Of a DNA stretch of 64,000 bases, positions 23,630 through 36,595 are shown one piece after another. Numbering within the stretch: position 1 is the stretch's first letter; every line of letters begins with the position of its first letter. The notes under the pieces were generated by a model that searched no databases, was not told the origin of the DNA, and saw only the letters and a program-made list of their open reading frames with translations. Source of the stretch: Theocolax elegans (Eukaryota; Arthropoda; Insecta; Hymenoptera; Cerocephalidae); assembly GCA_026168455.1 (NCBI GenBank), contig CM047425.1, forward strand, positions 24,382,648 through 24,446,647. The letters are read 5' to 3'. The position numbers and the translations under genes are program-made.

Positions 23630-24201
23630 TTTCATAACTTACAATAAATAAATAAATTTATTTTTTTTATAACTTAATGTTAAAATTATTCACCTTTTAA
23701 TTTAATACATCAATCAAAAGCAGTTAAGTCAAAATCCGTCGAAAACCAAATCAGTCCAATCAATATCAGTAAAAAGCAGTGTTTAGATAATTTATATCTT
23801 GAATACTAAAAAAACCTATATTTTTACCTTGAGTCACGTTCCATTTTTTTCTGCGTCATTAATAACATTTATATAAAACCATATAATGCTGCGCTAAATT
23901 ATACAATAAGTTACATAATTTTTAATAATTACATTAAAAGTTATGTAATTAAATTATGTAACGAAAATTCATTACGTCATGAATTGAAACAACTTATTAT
24001 GTAATTAATTACATACTTTTATTATATAACAAATTATGTAATTTTGTTACATAATTTAATTATATGATTTAATTACATACTTATTTTCAACAGGGAAATG
24101 TTATATGCCATGTTAAAATTTGTAGATATATATTCTTTATCAATTTTCGCCCTTGAATATCAATGTAAAATGATTAATAGCTTCTTTACTGAACCAGTTA
24201 T
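23630..24201. other. AT-rich DNA with a dispersed repeat end
   Basis: No gene. 23940-24100 is the inverted counterpart of 1855-2000 (ending CATACTTATTTTCAACAGGG), probably a MITE terminus. Confidence 0.55.
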
Positions 24202-25545
24202 TTGGACACAAAGTATAAAATAGATAAGTTATTACGATTAAATAACAGCGTACAATATCATGCTGTGTGTCCGACTTGTGATATTTATCTCAGTCAGTTT
24301 TATTCTAAGGAGAGTATCCTTGAATGTAAAGAATGTCAATCAACTATTCCTGTGAAAGGAGTTAATGTAAACTACTTTGTAATTCTTAATACGGAAAAAG
24401 ACTTAAAAAGTATGATCGAAAAGCATGAGATATATTACCGCGAAGCAATGAATAATTTAGAACGACATTCATCAGTATATAACGATATGTGTGATGGTAT
24501 CGAATACAAAAATTCATCAGTTTTTTACCCAAGCAAGAACAAAAATCATTTATAACTTGCACATTCAACACTGATGGTTTTCCAGTATTCAAGAGCGCAA
24601 ACTATTCTATATGGCCAATTCAAATAGTTTTAAATGAGTTGCCAATTGATGTGCGATTAAACGAAACCATAACGTTTGCGTTATGGTTCGGACAGAATAA
24701 GCCGAATATGAGTATTTTTCTAGAAGCCTTTGTTAACAAAATTAATGAAATAAATACAAAAAATATACAATATCTAGCTATATCCCATATCAAGCTTTAT
24801 CATCAGTGTTACCATCCTGGTGTTAAAGTTGAACATGCAAAAAGAAAAGTTATTAAATATCCTTTACTCGATACGGTGCCAAAAGATCCTACTGCCACAG
24901 AAACTTTGGAGCATATGCGCACAAAATTAAGAGTAGCTGAACCAGTATGTGGTATTAAAAAAATGTCAGCTTTGGTACACCTTGACTGCTTCGATATTGT
25001 TAATGGCTTCATTCCTGACGTTATACATTGTGTTTTCTTAGGTATATGTAGACAATTTGCACATTATTGGTTTGACGAATCTGCTAAACCATATTCATTG
25101 AAGAATAGAATATCTTATATAGATAAAGTACTTGAAAACATGCAAGTTCCACAAATAATTGCTCGTTTGTCTCGCCCACTTAAAGACAAAAATTATTGGA
25201 ATTCCAGAGAATGGGAAAACTGGTTACTCCATTACAGTTTGCCTATTTTACAATGTTTTGCAAAATAAAAAATTTATGAACAACATTGGCAACTGCTAGT
25301 GAAATCCATGCATATATTGATGAGCAAATCTAATTCTATGAGTGAATTACAACAGACAAAAGTTTATTGAAAGATTTTGTTGGAAAAACAGAAGAATTGT
25401 ACTTCGAGCGTGCTATGACTTTTAATGTGCACCAGCTGTTACATATAATTCAAAGTGTTGTCAACTGGGGTCCACTGTGGGCTCACAATGAATATTCATT
25501 CGAATCTGGTAATTTTATTATTATTTTATATTGCACAAAATTTGT
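24202..25545 (+). pseudogene. Second tnp2-like transposase pseudogene, internally deleted
   Basis: Begins MDTKYKIDKLLRLNN and carries a zinc-ribbon-like CPTC...CKEC pair. A T-run frameshift near 24520 leads into TCTFNTDGFPVFKSA, then WFGQNKPNMSIFLEA. About 60 residues covering the Asp-containing core of the sister copy (between AISH and CYHPG) are missing. It goes on with GIKKMSALVHLDCF, PDVIHCVFLGICRQF and EWENWLLHYSLPIL. There is a stop at 25266-25268 and a further frameshift near 25365. It ends at ESGN around 25510-25545. Same family as 21391-23629, diverged, so these are two independent insertions and not a recent duplicate. Confidence 0.65.
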
Positions 25546-25555
25546 AGAAAAATAG

Positions 25556-26689
25556 AATATAAAAGCAGTATTTTTAGAAAACCATAGTTTAATAATTCCG
25601 TTTGTGATTACGCGGCTTACATTTTTTTGAACATTCTTTTTCTCGGTCATCCTAGCCAGGTTACTGCGTATGTTGAGCAGCTGTTCGTGCAGCTTACTCT
25701 CGGCAGCCTCTCAGCTAGTTGGCGACCCTCCGATGTGTCGTGCGAGATTTCCTGCAGCAATTTCCAGGTTACGTGACTCTCCTGAGTCGGATGACGAAGG
25801 CAGCACTCTAGTACCTGCAATTGTAATTTAACTTGTCATTTTTTTTGTTTTATTAATCCCCATCCCCCCTGTATGTGTGTGTTTGTGTAAAGTGGTCAGA
25901 TAGTCACCAGGCGGTGGCTTGCACGATCTGTCCTGAGCTGACCCGATAACTTAGCTCCCCTACAGTCCGGTGGCATCGACCGTTCCTCCCCCATGACTCG
26001 CAGCAAGGTCCCATCCGATCGCCAGTCGGCATTACTGCGAGAAGCGAGATTTGCGCCGTTTCCGACGTTTACCACTGTAAAGGGCAGCCTCCCATGCTGG
26101 CTAAGCCGGGTTCGGGCCCAAGAACTAGTGGCGGCCCAGGAGTGCGATACTGCTGTTAACGGCAGCACCCTCTAGAGAAAACGAGCCTGCAGTTACGAGA
26201 AAGCTCCCTGTTGATCGCTCCGCCACCCAACTGATAACACCTGCTGTGTCTCCGCTCCCCCTAGCATAGAACCCAGTGCAGTCATGTCACGCTCGGAGCA
26301 CACCCGTTTATAGGGGTCTCCCCATTTGCACAGGTCGGTTTCGTTTATAGAGCCGCCTTTCAATCATATCCCGCTTGGAAAATACCCATTTATAGGGCTT
26401 CCTACTGCACATGGTCTCGGCTAGATCGAGTGGAAGTATATGTGTGTTTGGTGTGTGAGTAGGTGTAAAAACAACAACTTACCACTATCAGCTGCGTTTG
26501 TATCCCGCGGTCGCGTATTTAGTATATTAGCGACTGACCAGAGAAACTGGTTATAGTCTCCTATGACCACTACTCTCTCTGGCCATTCCACTATCCGCAG
26601 CCTGTGGACGTGTCCGGTAGCATGGAAAAGTGCTATACCCTCCAAAAGGGAGATTCCCGGATTTGTAAAAAAGATTACTGAAATAATTT
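25556..26689 (-). other. Unidentified GC-rich block with exon-like frames
   Basis: Base composition rises sharply against the AT-rich surroundings. On the minus strand, 26650-26481 encodes a segment ending ILNTRPRDTNAADSG followed by GTAAGTTG, a good donor. 25830-25620 encodes, with one frame change, LLQEISHDTSEGRQLAE and KLHEQLLNIRSNLARM, coiled-coil-like. A 90-codon frame lies at 26168-25896. Short degenerate repeats (CCCGTTTATAGGG, CCCATTTATAGGG) occur at 26300-26395. I do not recognise the family; it could be an exon set of another mobile element or a transferred fragment. Confidence 0.35.
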
Positions 26690-26833
26690 ATACTTTATTT
26701 ACACATAATTTATTATTTTTAAAACGTATAAATCTAATTTTAATAAATGAATTTTGTGGCGGCAAAAGTATTACGACTCAAGAAAACTAAAAATAATAAA
26801 CTAAAAACATTTTTCTTATTTTTATTTACTTCG

Positions 26834-27890
26834 ATGAGTTCGAGGCAAGAAATCCACAGTCTAGCCACTCCGGAGAAGAAAAATTAAGAGGTGTGTATGC
26901 CGCTTTGGGTTGCTTACCACCTCATTTATCTGGAAAGATAATATTAATAATATATTTTATCATAATAAAAAATAAAAATAATATTTTTTATCAACCATAT
27001 TTCAAGCAGAATATCACAAACGATTTGGAAACAGCGCAGTATTCATAAAAAAAGATCGAAGATATTAATGTACTGTCAATATAAGCCATTACCGTAGAAA
27101 TTGATGGAGTCAATCAGACGATATATTTTGATTGTCCAGCTATGTTAGGTGATGATTTGACTCTTAATTCAGTTTGTGGATTTGTAAAAAGTTTTATGGC
27201 TTATTATTATTGCATATTTTATAGAGCATCAAAGGAGTTGTGTCAGCAAATGTGTGTTGAATTTCCTTATCTTTTGAGAAATGTTACAAACTATAGAACT
27301 GACTTAGCAACCAATAACGTTTCTGTAACTGGCATAAAAGAAAACTGCATCTTCAATAATCAATAATATAAATAAATTTCATTTTTGTGAGAACGTAAGC
27401 GTTGATGTCATGCACGACGTGTTCGAAAGTATTGCTGAGTATACATTAGAAAAAGTTCTTTTATATTATGTGAATAAAAAGATTTTTTCTTTACAATTTA
27501 TAAACAATAAAGTTGATTCCTTTTGCTATAACGAGATAGAAATAAACAATAAGCCAAGAAATTTATTTTTTGCACCATCAAAAAATAAAGGACAAAAAAT
27601 TAAAATAAAACAATCAGCGGCTGAATGTTTATGTTTAGTTCGGTATTTAAACATTATGATTGAAGAATATATACCGTACAATGATCGAACCCATTGGTAA
27701 TTATATTTATGTCTTAGAAAAATTGTTGGCATTTTAACTTGCCCCGCTCTTACGAAAGGACAAATTACGGCATTAGAAATATTAATTACAAATTATAATA
27801 AGTTATATTTAGAGCTGTTTGAAAAATTGAAGCCAAAAATGCACTTATGGGTGTATTATCCGACAATCACATCATTACTAGACCTTTTAT
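26834..27890 (+). pseudogene. Transposase-like pseudogene of a second family
   Basis: Opens with DEFEARNPQSSHSGEEKLRG and VYAALGCLPPHLSGKI, is interrupted by AT-rich sequence at about 26940-27000, resumes with EYHKRFGNSAVF and MLGDDLTLNSVCGFVKSF, then ISVDVMHDVFE-like VSVDVMHDVFESIAEYTL, QSAAECLCLVRYLNIM and PKMHLWVYYPTI. This succession is typical of a large family of insect transposase-like genes related to tnp2 (recognised from the motif order). Several stops and frameshifts are present. The last part is cut by the glycoprotein-like fragment that follows. Confidence 0.6.
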
Positions 27891-27894
27891 TCAC

Positions 27895-28776
27895 TTCTTT
27901 GCTATGAAATTACTTCTCTAATTACGAAATTTGGAGATGCTCATGTAATCCAGGGATTGCGTGTAAACCGTACCATTACACACAGTCTTACATTTAGCCG
28001 GATTTTTTAATACAGATGGACGTTGTAATGGAGCAAGTTTTTGTAATCCCTACGGTACATGGGAGTCTGTCGTTCAAGGCACTTTAAAAGTAACGCTTAC
28101 TGCATACACCGCTAGAGTGAATTTAAATAATAATCAATTGCATTTACGCTCCGGTACCTTGTGCACTCTGACTGAAGGTGAATGTCTAGACGTGGAAGGT
28201 GGATACACATTTTGGAAACCAATTCCAGAAAACAATTGCAATTTTAAACAGTATGGAGTCCTGTATGAAGAATTCGCCAATAAAATAATTGATTATCAAA
28301 TAGATACTTTACAAACTGTGTATTCACTTACCATTAGTGACATCACTTTTGCATTATCTGCTAAGTCTCGTGATTCAGTGTGTGGATATACGATAGTTCG
28401 AACTGAGCATCCTAAATTAGTTATTTTCAAAACTAGTAAAGGAGAGACATTTGCTCTTAATAAAAAAATTTCAGTTTCTAACTTAGATATATTCGTATAC
28501 GTAAATTCTAAGTTTGTTTACGTCGAAAAACATATTCGTAACCAAATAAAACAATCATATCGAGATATCTTAGTGCAACGTTGCAATTTAGAACGACAAA
28601 CATTAAAAAATGCGTTATCTATAGCAACACAATCACCTGATGAGTTTGCATACAATCTCATGCAGGGACCTGGTTACATGTCCGTGCTAAGTGGAGAAGT
28701 GGTTCATGTAATAAAAAGTATCCCTGTTGAAGTTAGAATAAAATCAGGTTCTTACTGTTACGCTGAACTAGACTGA
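27895..28776 (+). pseudogene. Endogenous viral glycoprotein-like fragment (chuvirus-type)
   Basis: About 290 codons, with one frameshift near 28000. Motifs include NTDGRCNGASFCNPYGTW, LRSGTLCTLTEGECLD, a GG-YTFW box, NFKQYGVLYE, and near the end CNLERQTLKNALSIA, GPGY, a GEV box and a final CY-EL. Spacing of Cys and aromatic residues resembles the surface glycoproteins of chuviruses (Jingchuvirales), which are common as fossils in arthropod genomes, sometimes within BEL/Pao elements. The family call is from motif memory. The C-terminal anchor is missing, the fragment ends at TGA followed by eight A, and the gene is dead. Confidence 0.55.
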
Positions 28777-29011
28777 AAAAAAAGTTCGGTTAAAACTATC
28801 AAATTTTCCCTAGTAATTTTAACTAAGTGAAGAGTCGGCTAATATTACGCCGGCACTTTGTAGATTTAACCATGCTATCGGTAAAGTCTACCAAGTAAAT
28901 AAGGTACACACTGAATACGCGCGAACCCCGTAGATTTATCTGGACTTCCACAGTAAAAGCTGACCAGCTAATATAAAAATTGTTGACAAATTGTTTTTAA
29001 AATGTGCAAAG
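28777..29011 (+). other. Upstream region of the SAM-domain gene
   Basis: No coding frame. Holds the presumptive leader of the gene starting at 29012; an upstream ATG at 29002 opens a five-codon frame that ends before the main product. No clear TATA box. Confidence 0.35.
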
Positions 29012-29078
29012 ATGGATGACTACACAAAAGATTTGTTGACAAAGTGGAGCATGCAATATTTCATCGACAGATTTAAAA

Positions 29079-29964
29079 GTAAGTATAATTAATGATTAAA
29101 TTTTATTACCTAAAACAATTATAACCTATAACTGTGTTTTTTCATGCTTATTTTTTGCTAATTTTATACATATATTAGAATTATATGTAAATGTAAATAA
29201 GTATGTAAAATAAGATTTCTTGTCAAAATTAGTATAAATTCATTTTAAGCTATAATGCTTCCTTCGCTCTCTTCATGTGAGGATAATATTACTTTTTTAG
29301 GACTCACTAACAATGAACAGTTCTTGTAAAACTAAGGTACATTGAGTATGAGTTGTAATTTTGATATATGTTCACAAAAAGACTGAACGAAGGAGCTTAA
29401 ACTCAATTTTAAAATTACTCTTTTAGGGAATTGTTAAAAAATTTGATAAAATACTTTGTTAACATAAATTATGCTTTAACCGATAAAATGATATGTGCTC
29501 TTGTTACACTTGTATGTATTTCTTTTCTATTCATTGTTCTAAACATAATTTTACTAACATAATCGTACATTACGATACTAGTGTGGTAAGTGGCCGATGC
29601 CAGCACTCGCTGCGCTCGGGCGCCAACTTCACGCCGTGCTATCGGACACTTAACACACGTGTATCGTATACTATTTTGTAGCACGTGTGTCGTAAATTCG
29701 CCACTAATGTAATAATTAATTGTACTATCGTTTTTTTTTTGTATTAAATCTTGACAATGTTTATAATAGATAATACGCTGATATGAATGTAGGGAATAAA
29801 ACGAGTTAAGATTCTAAAAGTGCGCATAAATAGGGCGCAAAGACGGGGGGGTTGGGGAGCGGAGCCCCCCCCCCCCTTTAAAATTATTCTCAATCGTCCA
29901 AACAAACAATTGTATTTGATTAGCCTTCTTTCTATGACTAAATATTTTTTAACACTTCAACTTA
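29079..29964. other. Intron 1 DNA, left part, with a small hairpin
   Basis: AT-rich. 29571-29668 is a 98-base foldback: TACGATACTAGTGTGGTAAG pairs with the complement ending at 29668, around a GC-rich core. At 29840-29878 there is a G-run/C-run hairpin (GGGGGGGTTGGGGAGCGGAG). No gene. Confidence 0.5.
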
Positions 29965-30641
29965 CAAGGGAAGTACATGACCTCCGGGAAACGGATCTCA
30001 TCCTAACTTTGGTATGTCTTTTATAATATAAAAATATGAAGAAAGCCAAGTTATCTCTTGCCAATGGCCACTTTTACGGAAGTTATTCGACATCCAATAA
30101 TAATAGCAGTAAAAATTACTTCCAATTCGGTCGCTTATAACTCGAAAACAAATAAAGATAAACAATAGAACCAGAAACCAGAAGAAAGTTGAGTTCAAGT
30201 AGATATGGTTTGAAAAAAAAGAAGCTCAAATTGCTTAATTTGAAGCAAAGTTATGAAGAAAATAAGAAATTGAAGATTATTAGGCCAAAAGAAACAATAA
30301 ATTTTTCATATTAAATTTTGGCCTAATAATCTTCAATTTCTTATTTTCTTCATAACTTTGCTTCAAATTAAGCAATTTGAGCTTCTTTTTTTTCAAACCA
30401 TATCTACTTGAACTCAACTTTCTTCTGGTTTTTGGTTCGATTATTTATCTTTATTTGTTTTCGAGTTATAAACGACCGAATTGGAAGTAATTTTTACTGC
30501 TATTATTATTGGAAGTCGAATAACTTCCGTAAAAGTGGCCATTGGCAAGAGATAACTTGGCTTTCTTCATATTTTTATATTATAAAAGACATACCAAAGT
30601 TAGGATGAGATCCGTTTCCCGGAGGTCATGTACTTCCCTTG
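29965..30641. mobile_element. 677-bp foldback element, copy 1, TTA target duplication
   Basis: Arms of about 330 bases: CAAGGGAAGTACATGACCTC at the left end and its complement at the right end (..ACTTCCCTTG, 30641). Almost perfect hairpin with a loop around 30300. TTA on both sides (29962-29964, 30642-30644). A three-base TWA duplication is characteristic of PIF/Harbinger-type transposition. No coding capacity. Confidence 0.85.
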
Positions 30642-30644
30642 TTA

Positions 30645-31212
30645 GTATGAACTCATAAACGGAACCGCGTTTAATATTAATTGGCTTCAATTAATTATCG
30701 AATTTCGTTAAATCAGTAATTTTAATGAAAATCTGTTTGTTATGTATGGTTTGAATTTGGAATGTAATAAGCATTACATTTACGTATAGGTTAGTGAAAA
30801 AAATATATATTGCAATTAACACTTCAATTATTTACATATCAAATTTAAAAACATTATTAAATATTCTTAAATTATAAATCAAACTAAGATTTCCAATTCA
30901 ATTATATTAATCGGAAGCGTAAGAAAACTTTTCCTATTGTATCATAAATGTGAATAATTAAGTTGTACATTTAAAACTTACAATTGTATCGAAATTACGC
31001 ATTTCTATTTATTAAAAAGAATTATAATAATAATCTATATATCAACAATTTTAGAACTATCACCTTAAACGCGCTAAAAAACGTACATTACGGTATGTGT
31101 GTAAAGTGCGATGCGTATAAACATTGCGATTATAACTTATCGTCTATAAAGATATTCATATATGTTTAAAATAAAGTCGTTAATTAAATTATACGATATT
31201 TAACCTATAGTT
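30645..31212. other. AT-rich intronic DNA, no gene seen
   Basis: No exon, repeat or RNA gene could be supported. Confidence 0.5.
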
Positions 31213-32994
31213 TTGGTATATATCCAAAGCTTTTGATTCGGTAAATCATGTCAGGCTTGAGAGCAAACTGCTTGCTATCAGTATTACCGGACTGGCTCTT
31301 GAATGGATTCAATCGTATTTGTCATCACGTTTTCAGACTGTAAGATTGGGTAACTGCATATCAAAGAGTGTAATGGTAAGATCAGGTGTTCCTCAAGGAT
31401 CACACCTGGGCCCTGTTCTGTTCACTTTGTTTATTAATGATATAAATACAGTCATAAAATTTACTAAATTCCTTTTATATGCGGATGACTTAAAATTATA
31501 TTGCGATGTTAAATCTCCACTAGACTGCGGTAAGATTCAAATAGATCTTGATAACATTCTGCGATGGTCTTCATTCAATGGTTTAAGTTTAAATTTTAAG
31601 AAAACTAAAGTGATGTCGATAGTTAAATCTAATTATCCTATTGAATTTCAATATTTATTATCTAATAGTAATATAGATAGGGTATCAGAGTTTATGGATC
31701 TCGGAATATTGGTTTGTAATGATCTGAATTTTGACAGACACCTAGACAATGTCATTAGTAAGATATCTAAGTCACTTGGATTTTTAACTAGATCTACTAA
31801 CAAGGGAAGTACATGACCTCCGGGAAACGGATCTCATCCTAACTTTGGTATGTCTTTTATAATATAAAAATATGAAGAAAGCCAAGTTATCTCTTGCCAA
31901 TGGCCACTTTTACGGAAGTTATTCGACATCCAATAATAATAGCAGTAAAAATTACTTCCAATTCGGTCGCTTATAACTCGAAAACAAATAAAGATAAACA
32001 ATAGAACCAGAAACCAGAAGAAAGTTCTGTTCAAGTAGATATGGTTTGAAAAAAAAGAAGCTCAAATTGCTTAATTTGAAGCAAAGTTATGAAGAAAATA
32101 AGAAATTGAAGATTATTAGGCCAAAAGAAACAATAAATTTTTCATATTAAATTTTGGCCTAATAATTTTCAATTTCTTATTTTCTTCATAACTTTGCTTC
32201 AAATTAAGCAATTTGAGCTTCTTTTTTTTCAAACCATATCTACTTGAACTGAACTTTTTTCTGGTTTTTGGTTCTATTGTTTATCTTTATTTGTTTTCGA
32301 GTTATAAGCGACCGAATTGGAAGTAATTTTTACTGCTATTATTATTGGATGTCGAATAACTTCCGTAAAAGTGGCCATTGGCAAGAGATAACTTGGCTTT
32401 CTTCATATTTTTATATTATAAAAGACATACCAAAGTTAGGATGAGATCCGTTTCCCGGAGGTCATGTACTTCCCTTGTAAGTGTTTTACTTCAATAGAGT
32501 CTATTATTCATTTGTATAAATCATTAGTATTACCCATAGCTACATATGGATCTTTAATATAGTCACCATACACTAACTCTGGAATAACCAAACTTGAATC
32601 AGTTCAACATAGATTTTTGAGGTACATTGCTTACAAGTCTGGTCAACCTATGCAATATGATAATCACAATTTCAGTTATATATCGAGTAAATTTAATATT
32701 TATATTATAAAATCTCTACACAATTTTTATGACTCGATGTATTCTTACAAAATTTTTTATTCACTAATTAACGTATCTCAACTTAATGATATATTTGTAC
32801 GCAGGTAACTCAGCTATACGTTTCGTACCGATAATATGTACTATGAAGTAAATTGCAGACTTAACTTCATATATTTTTCTCCGAGAGCCAGATTATTACG
32901 TCTTTGGAACTCACTTCCTAGTGTCATTAGGGATGATTTAAATTTAGTTTCATTTAAATTAAAAGTACGAAAGGAAAATTGTTGCTTTTATTGA
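31213..32994 (+). pseudogene. LINE reverse transcriptase, interrupted
   Basis: Motifs: AFDSVNH with RLESKLLAIS, GVPQGSHLGPVLFTLFINDI and the catalytic YADD (FLLYADDLKLY), then LSLNFKKTKVM and the thumb segment EFMDLGILVCNDLNF. Interrupted at 31801-32477 by a foldback element. It continues with SIESIIHLYKSLVLPIATYG and finishes near 32994 after RARLLRLWNSLPSVIRDDLN and a Cys-Cys-Phe-Tyr end. One further stop occurs after YGSLI. The endonuclease domain is missing (5' truncation). Clade within the Jockey/CR1 group is uncertain. Confidence 0.75.
31801..32477. mobile_element. 677-bp foldback element, copy 2, TAA target duplication
   Basis: Same length and ends as 29965-30641, flanked by TAA (31798-31800, 32478-32480). 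Sequence is nearly identical to copy 1, with a handful of substitutions. Sits within the LINE coding region; removal with one TAA restores LINE order. Confidence 0.85.
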
Positions 32995-33078
32995 ATATCA
33001 ATAGTTTATTTTCAACTGTTAATTACTTTTATTATCGTTGGTATACACATACTTTATATCGTCGCCTCCGAATAAAAA

Positions 33079-33395
33079 CATTCTAACTCAGAAATCGCTT
33101 GGAAAATACGTTAACTCAGAATTCGCTTGGAGAACACGTTAACTCAGAAATTGCTTGGAGAACACTTTAACTCAGAATTCGCTTGGAGAACACGTCAACT
33201 CAAAAATCGCTTGGAAAACACGTTAACTCAGAATTCGCTTGGAGAACACGTTAACTCAGAAATCGCTTGGAGAACATGTTAACTCAGAAATCGCTTGGAA
33301 AACACGTTAACTCAAAATTCGCTTGGACAACACGTTAACTCAAAAATCGCTTGGAGAAGACTTTAACTCAAAAGTTGCTTGGAGAACACGTTAAT
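33079..33395. repeat. 28-bp tandem repeat in the left arm
   Basis: About 12 units of TTAACTCAGAAATCGCTTGG plus AGAACACG, with alternating GAATTC/GAAATC variants. Mirrored at 38528-38845 in the right arm. Confidence 0.9.
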
Positions 33396-35381
33396 TCAGA
33401 GGATGATTTTTGGCGCCTCGATTTAAGTTGGCACCACTACCAAAAATTTTTAACAGTTCAAGAATAAATAAAAAAACTTTCATATATTTATACACGTATT
33501 TTTTTTTAAATTTATCTAAGCGTTCTTATTATACACTAATGCGTTCTCCTAAAAAAGGTGGAAAATTCTTTAAATATTTAAGAAAATCGTAGAAATTAGT
33601 GTTTTCGATAACTTTATGAAATCGATATTTATACGGGCTCTCCATAAATGTGTAAAAGTACATAAATTTATTTCTACTATAAAATATAGTACACAGGTGT
33701 ATATTCTCTCAGATAAAAGTTGTCGCCTCAGCATAAGCGAGGATAATAATATAATTTATTTGAGGGGATTACCGGATATTACTCCAGAAGTGTAAATAAA
33801 ACTATTCACCCTGTTCACTTTGATAATAGATAACTTAATTATATGAATTTCTAAATTAATTCAATACTGCTAAATTTTGTATTAATTAACTTAAATAATG
33901 AATTTAATTTTGACTTAATTATAATATATATATATATACAGGGTGATCCAGAAACATAGGTAACATATATATATATTCCGATTCAGAAAATTAATTCGAG
34001 TATAACCCCGTCGGAATTTTTAAAAAATATTAATTAGGCGAGGCGTAATTAATTTTTGAAATGGGCCAATCAGAGGCCGGATTAGGGAAGAAAGGTGAGC
34101 GGCGTTGCCGCGCGAGACTAATGCAACAGGTCAACGAGCGAAGCGGACGAGGCGCTTGAACATAGCTAATGCGTATAGCAGAAGCGAAGATCGCGAAAGC
34201 GAATGAATCGCAAAATATATTTTACGAGATTGATTGTATGAATAAAATGTACAATCAAGGAAATGATTTTTATTTAAGTTTGAATTATACCGCAGATTAA
34301 TAAATTCATTACTACTATTATTAATTTTCTTACTAAATCTATGATACGCGTGCGTTATAAATATGAGATTATTACAGTTTTTAATCTCATCGTATTTACA
34401 TTAATTTATTGAAACCTTTATGACGAATTTTAAGACAATAAAATTTTGAATTGAATTAAGTTTTGTGTACAATATAGCCAATAAATACGTTTACCATAAA
34501 GATATATCGCTACATTTGGAAATATATTAATTAATTTTGCAAATATATTGGCAATAATATTGCTAGGTAAATAATTCCTAGTCCGTGTAAAATGAAATTT
34601 AGCTCAAGCCTCAATTCTCCGTTTAAAAAACATAATGCTACCGCGAGCGCTCTCCGATGTTCGCGCACATCAAATTTTGTGTTCGCGGAGTAAGCCCGCC
34701 GCGGGCGCTCTCCGACGTTCGCGCTCATCAAATTTTGTACTCGCGGAGTAAGCCCGTCGCGGACGCTCTCCGACGTCCGCACTGCAAGAGCAAACGTGCT
34801 CGAAAAAAGTTACTTCGTTAAAATTACAATTCATTGTGTTTCAGACTTAATAAATATTTTGGAAAACTTGTTTCAAATGTTTAGGATAATAATTGCAATA
34901 GTCTGGCTGTTGAATTGAATTGAGTGTTCAATATACAAAATGCCAATGAATAACTTCCATAAATTCGCAATATATTGGTAATATATTAGCAATAATATTG
35001 CTAGTAAGTTATTTCCGAGTCCGTGTAAAATAAAATCTAGCTGAACCCTCGATGAAGTTTTATAATAGTCTGGGAATCATCTAGCTGTAGTATATCTATA
35101 ATATGTTTACGTTTACCAAATATTTTTAAACTGATTTTTTATAATATATTAGTATATGCTGAACAAATCGATATCATTAAAATTAATTGGATCATATCTT
35201 TACTAAAAATCGGTATTATGAGAAATCGTGGATTTATGTCACGCATCTTAGTAATTATTCGGATGACCAAAGACAGACGTTCATTCACGTTTTCATCCAC
35301 TTGAGGTAATAAAAGATCATCGATTCGTCGGTAGTATTGACAATTTGGAAGACACGAAACATATTGACGATATATTGATAA

Positions 35382-35592
35382 TACTTTGGCAATATGTTGG
35401 CAACATATTGGCAACATATTGGCAATATATTGGCAACATATTGGCAATATATTGACAATACTTTGGCAACATATTGGCAACATATTGGCAATATATTGGC
35501 AATATATTGGCAACATATTGGCAATACTTTGGCAACATATTGGCAATATATTGACAATACTTTGGCATCATATTGGCAATATATTGATAATA
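35382..35592. repeat. TTGGCAA(C/T)ATA tandem array, left arm
   Basis: Runs of TTGGCAACATA and TTGGCAATATA, with occasional CTTTGGCAA. About 210 bases. Confidence 0.9.
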
Positions 35593-36436
35593 CAAATAAT
35601 AAATACCCGCGAAAAAAAATTAAAGTTTATATGAACTTTATATAAACTTTAGGTTTGGCTAAACTTGATATGGGGTTGGCCAACGAGACTGAGCCGAACT
35701 TGTGCAGTTGACTGTTTAAGTTTGGTGAAAGTATATCAAATGTTCAGCTGAAATTCATATAAAGTTTTTATAAAGTTTTTTTACAATTACTGACAAATAA
35801 AATATAGTTTATACTAAGTTTAGCTGAACACAATATTAACGTGATAGCAAGTTCAGGTTTATAAAGTCATATAATGTTGATATCAACATACCCAAAGAAA
35901 AATTTTGAAAATCTTCTTTAACTGACATCAGTAAGAATACATCGGTTAGAAAAATGGTGAAAATAGATACATTGTGGTTTTTTAAATTTCTTTTTTCAGG
36001 TTATGTCTTCAAAACTAAGGAAATAGACAACACTTTTCAGTGACGGATTCGAATTTTTTGGAATATATCTCCGTTTTTCTAAACGATGTATTCTTACTGA
36101 TGTCAGTTAAAGCAGATTTTCAAAATTTTTCTTTGGGTATGTTGATATCAACATTATATGACTTTATAAACCTGAACTAGCTATCACGTTAATATTGAGT
36201 TCAGCTAAACTTAGTATAAACTATATTTTATTTGTCAGTAATTGTAAAAAAACTTTATAAAAACTTTATATGAATTTCAGCTGAACATTTGATATACTTT
36301 CACCAAACTTGAACAGTCAACTGCACAAGTTCGGCTCAGTCTCGTTAGCCAACCCCATATCAAGTTTAGCCAAACCTAAAGTTTATATAAAATTCATATA
36401 AACTTAATTTTTTTCGCGGGTATTTATTATTTGTAT

Positions 36437-36595
36437 TATCAATATTTTGCCAATATGTTGCCAAAGTATTGTCAATATGTTGCCAATATGTTGCCAAAGT
36501 ATTGCCAATATGTTGCCAATATATTGCCAATATGTTGCCAATATGTTGCCAACATATTGCCAAAGTATTATCAATATATCGTCAATATGTTTCGT
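36437..36595. repeat. TTGGCAA(C/T)ATA tandem array, right arm (inverted)
   Basis: Inverted version of 35382-35592 but about 50 bases shorter, so the arms differ by array length. Confidence 0.9.

Noticed and set aside
29837..29880. G-run/C-run as a quadruplex or regulatory element
   Set aside because: Homopolymer runs in a single short hairpin, probably a decayed repeat with sequencing uncertainty; nothing supports function.
33079..33395. CRISPR-like regular 28-bp array
   Set aside because: Units are contiguous with no unique spacers, mirrored in the other arm of a transposon, in an animal genome.
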